Shown: positions 27,796 to 35,541 of the stretch, in pieces
Numbering within the stretch: position 1 is the stretch's first letter
How the letters are laid out: each line of letters begins with the position of its first letter
From: Spirochaetaceae bacterium
Lineage (GTDB): Bacteria > Spirochaetota > Spirochaetia > Treponematales > Rectinemataceae
NCBI GenBank assembly: GCA_025356015.1
Contig: JANXYO010000117.1
Location: 1-39,483, forward strand
Direction: 5' to 3'
Length of the DNA stretch: 39,483 bases
The notes under the pieces: generated by a model
Told to the model about the DNA's origin: nothing
Seen by the model: only the letters and a program-made list of their open reading frames with translations
Databases searched by the model: none
Made by a program: the position numbers and the translations under genes

Positions 27796-28620
27796 TTAGG
27801 CCCTTAGTTTCAGTTCCTTGCGCACATCGTCGGGGCTCGCGGGAGTGAGACCTGCTTCCTTCGCCAGCCGGGCGGCGCGCTCGACGAGCTCGGCGTTCGA
27901 CTTCGCGAGGACTCCCTTCGAATAGTAGACGTTGTCCTCGAAGCCCACCCTGATCCAGCCTCCCCGCGCTATCGCGGCGTACTGGGCGGGCAGTGAGGCC
28001 CTTCCGATACCCATCACCGTCCAGTTCGACCCTGCGGGCAGGGGGGCGAGGAAGGCCTCGAGATTGGCAAGGCTGAAAGGCACTGCCCCCGGCACGTTGA
28101 GGACAAAGCCGTAGTGGAGGGGAGCCTCGATGAGGCCCTCCTTGAGGAGGATGGCGCTCGAGTAGACGTGGCCCAGGTCGAAGCACTCAAGGGTAGCCCT
28201 CACCTTGTGTGCGCGGAACTCGGCGGCGAACTGGCGCATCACCGGCAGGGTGTTGACGATGTAGTCGTTGCCGAAATTGACAGTCCCGCAGTCGAGGCTG
28301 GCCATCTCGGGCTCGAGCTCCATGACCGGAGCCAGGCGCTCCTCAGGCGTGTCGCCCACCGCGCCACCCGTGGTGATCTCCACGACGATGTCGGTCCTGG
28401 CCCGGATGAGCTCGATGGCCCTCTTGAACACCTTGGGGTCCTGGGTCGGCTTTCCCGCGGCGTCGCGCACATGGAGGTGGAGGATCGCCGCCCCAGCCTG
28501 TCTCGCCTCGTAGGCGGTCTGGGCCATCTCCTCGGCGGTGATCGGGAGGGCCGGGTTCTGGGCCTTGGTCGTCTCCGCCCCCGTGCAGGCGCAGGTGATT
28601 ACTATCTTTCCCTCAAGCAT
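27796..28620 (-). CDS. kce: 3-keto-5-aminohexanoate cleavage enzyme
   Basis: A 274-residue BKACE-family enzyme, the usual length. The zinc-binding pair His48/His50 is in ILHLHVRDAAG. EITTGG, SLDCGTVNFG, ECFDLGH, and the late GGWIRVGFEDNVYY with the third metal ligand Glu are in place. It condenses 3-keto-5-aminohexanoate with acetyl-CoA to acetoacetate and 3-aminobutyryl-CoA. The ATG follows AAAGGAGCTGATTC. The promiscuity of BKACE proteins is resolved by the kam and kdd context. Confidence 0.95.
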   Translation of the reverse strand: MLEGKIVITCACTGAETTKAQNPALPITAEEMAQTAYEARQAGAAILHLHVRDAAGKPTQDPKVFKRAIELIRARTDIVVEITTGGAVGDTPEERLAPVMELEPEMASLDCGTVNFGNDYIVNTLPVMRQFAAEFRAHKVRATLECFDLGHVYSSAILLKEGLIEAPLHYGFVLNVPGAVPFSLANLEAFLAPLPAGSNWTVMGIGRASLPAQYAAIARGGWIRVGFEDNVYYSKGVLAKSNAELVERAARLAKEAGLTPASPDDVRKELKLRA

Positions 28621-28644
28621 GAATCAGCTCCTTTCCTAAAGGAC

Positions 28645-28971
28645 GAACCGCAGAGACGCCGAGACGCCGAGACGCAGAGAAGGATCAGGGTGAAAGTACG
28701 ATCCTCTTCACGCCATCGCGCAAAAGTCGGTGGTAGAAGTTCAGGAGTAGCCCGACTTTCCATCCACCCAAGCGAAGATAGGTCAGCACCTGAGCTTCAT
28801 GGATGGGATGCAGATCCGTCGCGGCTTTCAGTTCAACAACTATAGCGTTCTCAACGACCATATCGATTCTGTATGATCCCTCTCCGTCAAAGCCTTGTGC
28901 GGATAGTCGCCCTCATCGAATGATCCAGCCATTCTCCAATTCCTCTCTGCGGCTCCGCGTCTCTGCGGTTC
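28645..28971. mobile_element. Inverted-repeat element carrying a GxxExxY-family remnant
   Basis: The left end (28645-28681) is GAACCGCAGAGACGCCGAGA followed by further CGCCGAGACGCAGAG units. The right end (28943-28971) is the inverted version, CTCTCTGCGGCTCCGCGTCT then CTGCGGTTC. The interior holds a truncated GxxExxY-type reading frame on the minus strand. The unit fills the gap between kce and kat without breaking either gene. Confidence 0.65.
28685..28911 (-). pseudogene. GxxExxY-family protein, N-terminally truncated
   Basis: The frame reads GFDGEGSYRIDMVVENAIVV, then ELKAATDLHPIHEAQVLTYL, then RLGGWKVGLLLNFYHRLLRD, ending GVKRIVLSP and a stop at 28685. This is the conserved C-terminal two-thirds of GxxExxY (PDDEXK_3-like) proteins, with the Asp and ELK of the nuclease-like core. 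The N-terminal part with the name-giving GxxExxY motif is missing; a stop at about 28915 closes the frame. Intact members are about 125 residues. If translated, the ATG at 28861 would give 58 residues. Confidence 0.75.
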
Positions 28972-28981
28972 CTCTTCTCCC

Positions 28982-30268
28982 CTATTTGACCGGGAATTTC
29001 CGCGCCGTCAGCTCGAGGCTCTCGGCGATCGCGCCCAGGGCCTTCTCGAGGTCGGCGGCCGTGTGGCGGTGGGCGATGTACCAGTGGTGGAAGGGCTGGA
29101 CGAAGAGACCACGCCGGATCGTCTGGGTGTAGAAGTATTCACGCCTCGCCTTGTAGACCTTCTCGCCTGGGGTGCCCGCGGCCTCGCCCGGGCCCTGCTC
29201 GAAGGTGATGTAAGGCATGGGCGGGATGCCCGAGACCATGCACGGCACCTTTGAGTCGGCGACGATCTTGCGAAGACGCTCGAGGAAGACGGTTCCGCGC
29301 TCCCAGATGGAGGCGGGGACCTTCTCGCGTTCGAGTATGTCGATGCACTTCATAGCGGCGACCATCTCGAGGCTGTTGGGGAAGAAGGTCGAGGATACGA
29401 AGACCTTCTTCTCGACGACGCTCATGAACTCGCGCTTGCCCACGACGGCGCTGATCGCGTAGCCGTTGGCCATGGCCTTGCCAAAGGTCCCGAGGTCGGG
29501 GGTCACGCCGTAGCGCTCCTGGGCCCCTCCCATGGAGACGCGGAAGCCGGTGCGGACCTCGTCGAAGATGAGGACGGCACCGTGTTTGGTGGCGAGCTCG
29601 CGCACGCCCTTGAGGTAGCCGGCCGGGGGCTCGACCACGGGATGGGCGTTCGGGTGGCCCACGGGGGTGATGATGATACCGGCCACCTGGTCACGGTGCT
29701 TCTCGAGGAGCTCCTCGAGCTCGGCCAGGCTGCCGTACTCGAACTCAAGGGTCAGGTTCGTGAACTCCTCGGGGACGCCTCCGCGGACCTCGACGCACCA
29801 GTCGTGCCAACCGTGGTAGCCGCAGCGCAGGATGAGCTTACGGTCGGTGTGGCCACGGGCGATGCGCACCGCCAGGGTGGTGGCGTCGGAGCCGGTCTTG
29901 ACCAGGATCGCCTGCTCGGCGCAGGGGATGAGCTTGGTGAGGCGCTCCTCGAGGGCGTTCTGCACGGGCTGGACCAGGGAGAAGCAGAAGCCCTTCTCGT
30001 CGATCTGGCGCTTCACGGCCGTGTTGATCTCGGCCTCGTCGTAGCCGAGGATGATCGGCCCGTAGGCGCAGAGCATGTCGATGTAGTCATTGCCGTCGAC
30101 ATCGACGATGTGGCCGCCATAGCCGCGGTCGATGAAGATCGGGTACTCGCCCTGGACGAAGTTGTAGGGCCTGCGGATGCCCATCACTCCGCCGGGGGCG
30201 AGACGCTTGGCTTCCTCGAACATGGAAAGGGACCTGTCGAGCTTGAGCCGGGGGAATTCGGCCGTCAT
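28982..30268 (-). CDS. kat: Class III aminotransferase, probable 3-aminobutyryl-CoA aminotransferase (Kat)
   Basis: A 428-residue PLP enzyme of the glutamate-1-semialdehyde aminomutase-like group. Visible are VKTGSDATTLAVRIARG, the aspartate in IFDEVRTGFR that contacts the pyridine nitrogen, and the Schiff-base lysine in LGTFGKAMANGYAI. The ATG at 30268 is preceded by AAAGGACTCACCTC. Lysine fermenters without 3-aminobutyryl-CoA ammonia-lyase (kal) use Kat, first described from Candidatus Cloacimonas, which transaminates 3-aminobutyryl-CoA to acetoacetyl-CoA. Its place between kdd and kce and the absence of kal in the window support this. A true heme-pathway HemL is unlikely because of the context. 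Confidence 0.8.
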   Translation of the reverse strand: MTAEFPRLKLDRSLSMFEEAKRLAPGGVMGIRRPYNFVQGEYPIFIDRGYGGHIVDVDGNDYIDMLCAYGPIILGYDEAEINTAVKRQIDEKGFCFSLVQPVQNALEERLTKLIPCAEQAILVKTGSDATTLAVRIARGHTDRKLILRCGYHGWHDWCVEVRGGVPEEFTNLTLEFEYGSLAELEELLEKHRDQVAGIIITPVGHPNAHPVVEPPAGYLKGVRELATKHGAVLIFDEVRTGFRVSMGGAQERYGVTPDLGTFGKAMANGYAISAVVGKREFMSVVEKKVFVSSTFFPNSLEMVAAMKCIDILEREKVPASIWERGTVFLERLRKIVADSKVPCMVSGIPPMPYITFEQGPGEAAGTPGEKVYKARREYFYTQTIRRGLFVQPFHHWYIAHRHTAADLEKALGAIAESLELTARKFPVK

Positions 30269-30642
30269 GAGGTGAGTCCTTTGTGGAGGGAAGGGGGGTC
30301 TCGTCCACCCACCGGTTATGCCCGGCCTCCCTGTACCGGCGTACTCCCTTGAATGGGACACGCCGCGCCGGGGACGGGGAGCCCCCGGGCGACCGCTGCC
30401 ATCCGTCCTCCCCATGAGGGCGGTTGCCGGCGGTCACGTACATTCTGACATGCAATGCGCAGGCTTTAGGGATCACCTGCGGAGGGACGGACAGCCCCCG
30501 CTGCCGCTGCCGCGCCAGCTCGCCGTCCCTACCTTTCCTTTATACCATGGTTTTCGTCTTCGGTCGCGGGCCTAATGCGCGAAGACGGGCGAAATCGGCT
30601 TCCAAGGGCCCCTTGCGCCCGCCCAGCAAAGCCCGCCGGCCC
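30269..30642 (-). other. 374-nt structured intergenic region between kdd and kat
   Basis: There is no convincing gene, but several stable hairpins are visible: AGGGACGG/CCGTCCCT (30483-30490 with 30523-30530), CGCAGG/CCTGCG (30458-30463 with 30476-30481), GACCGC/GCGGTC (30391-30396 with 30430-30435) and a GGCGTACTCCC/GGGACACGCC stem (30338-30364). A TATAAA lies at the kdd-proximal side on the minus strand, without a good -35. It could be a regulatory leader for kat and downstream genes, a small RNA, or another REP-like insertion. Confidence 0.4.
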
Positions 30643-31683
30643 TCACTTCATGTACTGTTCCTCGAAGAGCCTGCGCAGACCGGCATTCTCGCGGAGCTCC
30701 CAGAGGGTGATCTCGGCGTGGTCCTTTGTGTAGCCGTTGCCGATGATCATGGTCACGTCCTTGCCGATGCCCTCGGCGCCCAGGGCCGCCCTGGTGAAGC
30801 TCGTCGCCATAGAGAAGAAGTAGACGATGCCGTCGTCCTTGACCGGCAGGATTGACGCCATCTCGGTGCCCTGGATGTTGACGCAGTTGATGCAGAGGTC
30901 GACTTCCTTGCCACCGTTGACCTCGAGCACCGCCTCAAGGATGTCGGTGGGCTTGGTGGCGTCGGCGGTGATGACCTTGTGGGCGAGGTGGAGACCCTCG
31001 AGGACCTTGCGGGAGCGCTCCGAGTGGATGTTCGCGATGACATTGCCCGTGGGCCCTACCCGCTTCATGGCCTCGTAGCAGCAAAGGATGCCCGACTTGC
31101 CGCCCGCCCCGAGGACGAGGACGGACATGCCGGGCTTCACGAGCTTGGCGGTCTGGGCTGGGGCTCCGGCGACGTCGAGGGCGGCGAGGGCGAGGCCCTC
31201 GTCCATGTCCGTGGGGAGCTTGGCGTAGATTCCCGACTCGAAGAGGATGGCCTGGGCCTCGACCTCGAGACGGTCGATCTCGGGATGGACCTTGAGGATC
31301 TTGTTGATCTTGAGGGGGGTGAGGGAGAGGGAGACGAGGGAGGCGACCTTGTCCCCGACCTTGAGGTCGCGGTCCTTGAGGGCCGAGCCGATCTTCGCCA
31401 CCTTGCCGATGAGCATGCCGCCCGAGCCCGTCACCGGGTTCTGCTGCTTGCCCCGCTCGGAGACGATGCCGAGGATGATCGTCTTGATCTTCTCGATGTC
31501 GCCGCCGGCCTGCTCCTCGATCTGGGTGAAGGAGGCCGAGTCGATGTTGAGGGCGATGACGTCGAGGAGGATCTCGTTGTCGTAGACGACGGACATGTCG
31601 TTGCTGATCCTCTGCGCCGTCTGCGGCATGGCCCCCGCGGGTTCGATGACGCGGTGGGTACCGTACTTGTTGCCCATGGGCAT
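30643..31683 (-). CDS. kdd: L-erythro-3,5-diaminohexanoate dehydrogenase
   Basis: A 346-residue enzyme with the family N-terminus GNKYGTHRVIEPAGAMPQTA. A Rossmann fold is marked by VLVLGAGGKSGILCCYEAMK, and the quinone-oxidoreductase-like N-terminal half lacks zinc cysteines. It oxidises 3,5-diaminohexanoate to 3-keto-5-aminohexanoate with NAD(P)+, supplying Kce. AGGAGG lies 6 bases before the ATG at 31683. It is the first gene of the lysine operon. Confidence 0.95.
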   Translation of the reverse strand: MPMGNKYGTHRVIEPAGAMPQTAQRISNDMSVVYDNEILLDVIALNIDSASFTQIEEQAGGDIEKIKTIILGIVSERGKQQNPVTGSGGMLIGKVAKIGSALKDRDLKVGDKVASLVSLSLTPLKINKILKVHPEIDRLEVEAQAILFESGIYAKLPTDMDEGLALAALDVAGAPAQTAKLVKPGMSVLVLGAGGKSGILCCYEAMKRVGPTGNVIANIHSERSRKVLEGLHLAHKVITADATKPTDILEAVLEVNGGKEVDLCINCVNIQGTEMASILPVKDDGIVYFFSMATSFTRAALGAEGIGKDVTMIIGNGYTKDHAEITLWELRENAGLRRLFEEQYMK

Positions 31684-31727
31684 GGCTGTCCTCCTAAAGG
31701 TCGTCTCGCTGTCTGTGAATGCTATCC

Positions 31728-31756
31728 TTATATAGTCCGGGTGGGTCAGGCGTCAA
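31728..31756 (-). promoter_or_regulatory. Main promoter of the lysine fermentation operon
   Basis: On the minus strand TTGACG (31751-31756) is followed after 16 or 17 bases by TATATAA (31728-31734). The leader to kdd is only about 40 bases, too short for a lysine or cobalamin riboswitch. I see no clear operator palindrome. Confidence 0.7.
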
Positions 31757-31792
31757 GTCGCAAAATGTCGTTTCACAGGCTGACACGAAGAC

Positions 31793-31826
31793 GAGCGGGG
31801 GCCGCCCTGCCGGACGGCCCCCGCTC
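31793..31826. terminator. Hairpin after the beta-barrel gene
   Basis: A 12-bp perfect stem, GAGCGGGGGCCG / CGGCCCCCGCTC, with a 10-base loop, 25 bases beyond the minus-strand stop at 31851. There is no T tract, so it may act as an mRNA-stabilising or weak terminator structure separating the barrel gene from the kdd promoter. Confidence 0.6.
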
Positions 31827-31850
31827 TCGAACTCTAGTCAGGAAGAGAGG

Positions 31851-32498
31851 CTAGAGGATCAGCTTCGCTCCGAGGACAAAGCGGATGTTGGGAACATAGG
31901 GGTTGACGATGGGCTGGCCAAGTCCGTTCACGCTGTAAGAGCCATAGTAGGGAATGTCATAGGAATTGCCGAAATCGTCCTTCCCCGTAAGGTGGCCGGG
32001 TATCCGGAAATTGTAGGCCATCTTGCCGAAGATGCCGATCGGACCGAGGTTGACGCCCAGGCCAAAGGCACCGTACCAGTAGTAGTTCGCCGCTATGGGC
32101 AGGCTGCTATCGCCGTTATACGAGGGATTCTCGCTGGAATTGGCGTAGCTGTAGGCCATCAGGCCCACGCCGAGCTCGCCAAAGGGATCGAGGAAGGCCC
32201 GCCCGCCGAAGATGTGGTAGGAGAGATAGCCGTCCACGTCGTAGTCCACGAACTTGGTGCCGAGGTCCTCGAAAAAGGAGAAGTTCCCCGAGACGCCCAG
32301 GCCGAGCTTTCCGAAAATGATCTCGATAAAAGGCCCATAAAAGACGTTCTGGCCGTTCTTGAATTCGCTCCCGATGGAGCTGGCCGACATGGTCGTATCC
32401 AGACGAAGGGCGCCCGAGGCTCCGATCACGAGCTGGGCATAGCTGCTTGAGCCGAGCACCAGGACAAGCAGCAAAACGATTATCAGTTTCTTCTTCAC
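31851..32498 (-). CDS. Outer-membrane beta-barrel protein
   Basis: A 215-residue protein with a GTG start after a strong AAGGAGG. The signal peptide is MKKKLIIVLLLVLVLGSSSYA. The mature part is built of alternating Gly/aromatic strands (YWYGAFGLGVNLGPIGIFGK) and ends in a strand IRFVLGAKLIL, as expected of an eight-to-ten-strand barrel. It has its own promoter. Related proteins in spirochaetes are uncharacterised surface proteins; function is unknown. It implies a double-membrane envelope. Confidence 0.8.
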   Translation of the reverse strand: MKKKLIIVLLLVLVLGSSSYAQLVIGASGALRLDTTMSASSIGSEFKNGQNVFYGPFIEIIFGKLGLGVSGNFSFFEDLGTKFVDYDVDGYLSYHIFGGRAFLDPFGELGVGLMAYSYANSSENPSYNGDSSLPIAANYYWYGAFGLGVNLGPIGIFGKMAYNFRIPGHLTGKDDFGNSYDIPYYGSYSVNGLGQPIVNPYVPNIRFVLGAKLIL

Positions 32499-32539
32499 GG
32501 TATGTCCTCCTTGGAATCTATCCGGCGGTTACCATTACT

Positions 32540-32567
32540 ACTATAGCGCTGCCGGGGGAAATCACAA
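32540..32567 (-). promoter_or_regulatory. Promoter of the beta-barrel gene
   Basis: On the minus strand TTGTGA (32562-32567) and TATAGT (32540-32545) are separated by 16 bases. Confidence 0.45.
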
Positions 32568-32692
32568 GCTGGAGGGTCGGCCCGAGGACGGGTGTGGAAA
32601 GACGGGTAAAATTGCACTAGAGTTGTTCTATATTTAGCGTGAAGGCTGGAATCCCTAGTCAAATGCATTCGCATCCCTTTCGGAGGTAATCG

Positions 32693-33883
32693 ATGAAGCG
32701 TCTCCTGGTTCTTATATCCATCCTGCTCGTGCTTGGACCTGCGGCCTTCGCCCAGAACAAGGGCGCGCTCCAGATCGTGTGCAACCAGAGCGGTGCCCAG
32801 GTCTTCATAAACGGCAGGCTCATGGGGACGACAGCGCCCAACATCGCCCTGCTTCTGCCCGCCGGCCAGTATGCGGTCAAGGTCGCGAAGGCGGGCTTCC
32901 TGCCCTACGACACCACCGTCAACCTGAGCTCGAGCGGCACCGTCATCAACGTGAACCTCGTGCAGCCGGGGGCTCCCCCGCCACCACCCCAGGCCCAGAG
33001 GATGAACACCCTTCCCCCGCCTGCCCTCCTCAACAACTTCAGCATCAGCGTCCAGTCCAATGTCCCGGGCGCCCAGGTGATCATCAATGGCAACCCGGCA
33101 GGCACGACCCCCTTCTCCTCCCAGGTGCCCGTCGGATCCTACACCGTGCTCGTGCGCGCCCCCGGATACCTCGATTACAGCCAGAACGTCCTCGTGAACG
33201 GGGTGGTCAACCTTCAGGCCAACCTGATTCCGATTGCCTTCTCCCTTTCGGTGAACGCGAACGTGGCCGGGGCCGAGGTCATCATCAACGGCAACAGCGC
33301 GGGCCGGACCCCCTTTAGCGCACAGGTCCCCGGAGGCTCCTACTCGGTCCTGGTCAGGGCCCCCGGCTACCAGGACTTTAGCCAGAACGTGGTCGTCTCC
33401 GGCGCGGCCCAGGTCAACGCGAACCTCCAGCCCTTGAGCTACCAGCTCAATGTGGTGGCGACCAACGTCAACGCGGCCCAGGTCCTGCTCAACGGCAACC
33501 CCATGGGCCAGACCCCCTTCGTCAGCATGCTCCCACCCGGGACCTACGGCCTCACGGTCCGCGCTCCAGGCTACCTCGACTTCTCGACACAGTTAACCCT
33601 CACGGGGACCCAGACGGTCACCGCCACCCTCATGCCCTCCCTCGCCGGCTGGCAGCTCAGCTTCCCCGAGAGCTTCGTCAACAAGGACCTCAAGGGCGAC
33701 CACGCGGCCCAGGTCCAGGTCTACATCGACGGCGTCCAGCAGCGGGCGGCGAATGGCCAGCTCGCGGCCGGGAGGCACGTGCTCCGCCTTGTCGCCGGTG
33801 GCCTCGCCTTCGAGACGAACATTGACGTCCAGGCGGGCAAGACCTACACCTTCGAGCCCACCCTCGGCCTCATGGTGCGCTAG
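32693..33883 (+). CDS. Exported PEGA-repeat protein
   Basis: A 396-residue protein. The ATG follows CGGAGGTAATCG. After the signal peptide (MKRLLVLISILLVLGPAAFA) come four PEGA domains, at about residues 24-90, 114-180, 183-250 and 252-320. Each has the pattern GAQVIINGNPAGTTPF followed by GSYTVLVRAPGYLDY. A Pro-rich linker lies after the first. A divergent beta-rich C-terminal segment ends the protein. PEGA domains are surface or periplasmic beta-sandwich modules, and their ligand here is unknown. Repeats 2 and 3 are the most alike, suggesting recent internal duplication. Confidence 0.9.
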   Translation: MKRLLVLISILLVLGPAAFAQNKGALQIVCNQSGAQVFINGRLMGTTAPNIALLLPAGQYAVKVAKAGFLPYDTTVNLSSSGTVINVNLVQPGAPPPPPQAQRMNTLPPPALLNNFSISVQSNVPGAQVIINGNPAGTTPFSSQVPVGSYTVLVRAPGYLDYSQNVLVNGVVNLQANLIPIAFSLSVNANVAGAEVIINGNSAGRTPFSAQVPGGSYSVLVRAPGYQDFSQNVVVSGAAQVNANLQPLSYQLNVVATNVNAAQVLLNGNPMGQTPFVSMLPPGTYGLTVRAPGYLDFSTQLTLTGTQTVTATLMPSLAGWQLSFPESFVNKDLKGDHAAQVQVYIDGVQQRAANGQLAAGRHVLRLVAGGLAFETNIDVQAGKTYTFEPTLGLMVR

Positions 33884-33914
33884 GTCCGAAGGCGCAGTCC
33901 CCTAGTCCCCCTAG

Positions 33915-33962
33915 AAAAGGCAGGAGCCGGACCCCCTTCCAGGGGCCCGGCTCCTGCCTTTT
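33915..33962. terminator. Strong terminator after the PEGA gene
   Basis: AAAAGGCAGGAGCCGG (33915-33930) pairs with CCGGCTCCTGCCTTTT (33947-33962). The flanking A and T runs make it able to work in both directions. Confidence 0.9.
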
Positions 33963-34029
33963 GGGTGTACTTTCGCGCGGCCTTGGTCTATACTTCGAAG
34001 CGATAGCGATAAATCAGGAAGAAAGCGGC

Positions 34030-34590
34030 ATGATCGAAATACGCGAATACGAGCAGCTTGCCAAGGATACCGGCGCCTTCAAGGACATAGAACTCGACAT
34101 GCTCAAGGAGACCCTCCAGGCCTGGAAGGTCAAGCCGGGGGACCCCTTCACCCTTCTGGACCTCAGGGACGGGAGGATCCTGGCAGGATTCGCGATCCTC
34201 GCCAGGGCCCCCGACACCGATTTCACCTTCGACGTGAGGGCGATCTGCATCGAGCGAGCCTACATCGGCACGGGTGTGGGCAGGCGTCTGATCGAGATGG
34301 TCGAGGAGGAGGCGATGAGCGACACGAGCTCCGCCATCGTTAGGTTCGAGACATCGAGGCGCAAGGAGGACGCGATCGGCCGGGGCGTCTTCACCGAGTC
34401 GGGCTACCTCGCCATCGGCCACATCGCCGACTTCTACGAGGCCGGCGACGACTATTTCATCTACGCGAAGCACCTCCACCGCTCGCCCAAGAAAGCCGAG
34501 CCGAAGGCCGCTGCCCCCGCCGCGGAGCCGGGCAAGGCGGCCGATGGCGGAGCCGGTACCACGCCGGCTCCACCGGGAGCAAAGCCATGA
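34030..34590 (+). CDS. GNAT-family N-acetyltransferase
   Basis: A 186-residue protein. The ATG at 34030 follows AGGAAGAAAGCGGC, while a longer reading frame starts inside the terminator. The acetyl-CoA loop is seen as ERAYIGTGVGRRLIEMVEEE, after the strand TFDVRAICIE, and a late GYLAIGHIADFYEAGDDYFI completes the fold. The last ~35 residues are an Ala/Pro-rich disordered tail. It overlaps the sugar kinase gene by ATGA, so the two are translationally coupled. The acceptor is unknown. Confidence 0.82.
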   Translation: MIEIREYEQLAKDTGAFKDIELDMLKETLQAWKVKPGDPFTLLDLRDGRILAGFAILARAPDTDFTFDVRAICIERAYIGTGVGRRLIEMVEEEAMSDTSSAIVRFETSRRKEDAIGRGVFTESGYLAIGHIADFYEAGDDYFIYAKHLHRSPKKAEPKAAAPAAEPGKAADGGAGTTPAPPGAKP

Positions 34591-35495
34591 CCATCGGCGC
34601 GATAGAGGCGGGAGGAACCAAGTTCGTCTGCGGCCTCCTGCAGGCCAACAGCTCAGACCGAGCCCGGCCCCAGCTGATCGCGAGGGCAAGCGTCCCGACG
34701 ACAAGCCCGCTTGAGACCCTCGAGGCCGCCCTCGCCTTCTTCACCAGCTCCGAGTACGGCCACGCCAAGCCCGACTGCTTCGGCATCGGCTGTTTCGGTC
34801 CCGTGGACCTCAAGCCCAAAAGCGACACCTGGGGCTACATCACCTCGACACCCAAGCCGCTGTGGAGCAACACCGACATAGCGGGCTTCTTCCGCTCGAG
34901 GCTCTCCCTACCCGTCGCCTTCGACACCGACGTCAACGCGGCCGCCTATGGGGAATTTCTCTGGGGAGCCGCGAGGGAGCTCAAGGATTTCGTCTACATC
35001 ACGGTCGGGACGGGGATCGGCGGCGGGGTCTTCTCGGGAGGGGACCTCGTCCACGGCATGATCCACCCCGAGCTGGGCCACCTCAAGCTCGCCCGCGAGC
35101 CGGGTGACGGCTTTGCGGGATCCTGTCCCTTCCACAGAGACTGTCTCGAGGGCATGGCCTCGGGTCCCGCGATCGCGGCGCGCTGGGGCAAGCGCTCCGA
35201 GGAGCTTCCAAGCGGCCATCCCGCCTGGGAACTCGAGGCCCGCTACCTCGCCCGCGCCATCGCGGCATGGACCTTCACCCTCTCGCCCGAGCGCATCATC
35301 GTCGGCGGGGGCATCGGCATGCGCGAGGGCATGGTCGAGCGGGTCGCCGTCCTGCTCAAAGAGGAGCTCGGAGGCTATGTCGCCGCCCTGGACTCCCCTC
35401 CGCGCCTCGCCTCCTACGTCGTCAGGCCAGGCCTGGGCGCCGAGGCCGGGCTCTATGGCTCGGCAGCCATCGCGATGCGCTTCTGTGCCGACTAG
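34587..35495 (+). CDS. ROK-family sugar kinase (fructokinase-like)
   Basis: A 302-residue kinase. The N-terminal phosphate loop is AIEAGGTKFVCG. The catalytic Asp lies in FDTDVNAAAYGE. ITVGTGIGGGVF follows. The ROK zinc site is HPELGHLKL with CPFHRDCLEG, which gives His and three further ligands. IIVGGGIG closes the ATP site. The GxEAGGTK form and the CPFH.DC spacing resemble fructokinases (ScrK/YdhR type) more than glucokinases, but the substrate is an inference. It is coupled to the upstream GNAT gene. Confidence 0.88.
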   Translation: MTIGAIEAGGTKFVCGLLQANSSDRARPQLIARASVPTTSPLETLEAALAFFTSSEYGHAKPDCFGIGCFGPVDLKPKSDTWGYITSTPKPLWSNTDIAGFFRSRLSLPVAFDTDVNAAAYGEFLWGAARELKDFVYITVGTGIGGGVFSGGDLVHGMIHPELGHLKLAREPGDGFAGSCPFHRDCLEGMASGPAIAARWGKRSEELPSGHPAWELEARYLARAIAAWTFTLSPERIIVGGGIGMREGMVERVAVLLKEELGGYVAALDSPPRLASYVVRPGLGAEAGLYGSAAIAMRFCAD

Positions 35496-35541
35496 GGGCT
35501 CTCCCTTTAACTTCCTGATCAATTTTGCCGAGAATGTGTAG

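Noticed and set aside
28982-30268. Glutamate-1-semialdehyde aminomutase (hemL) for heme synthesis
   Set aside because: The family resemblance is real, but there are no heme genes nearby and the gene is embedded in a lysine fermentation operon lacking kal; Kat is the better reading.
31684-31756. Lysine or cobalamin riboswitch ahead of kdd
   Set aside because: The predicted leader is only about 40 bases, far too short for either aptamer.
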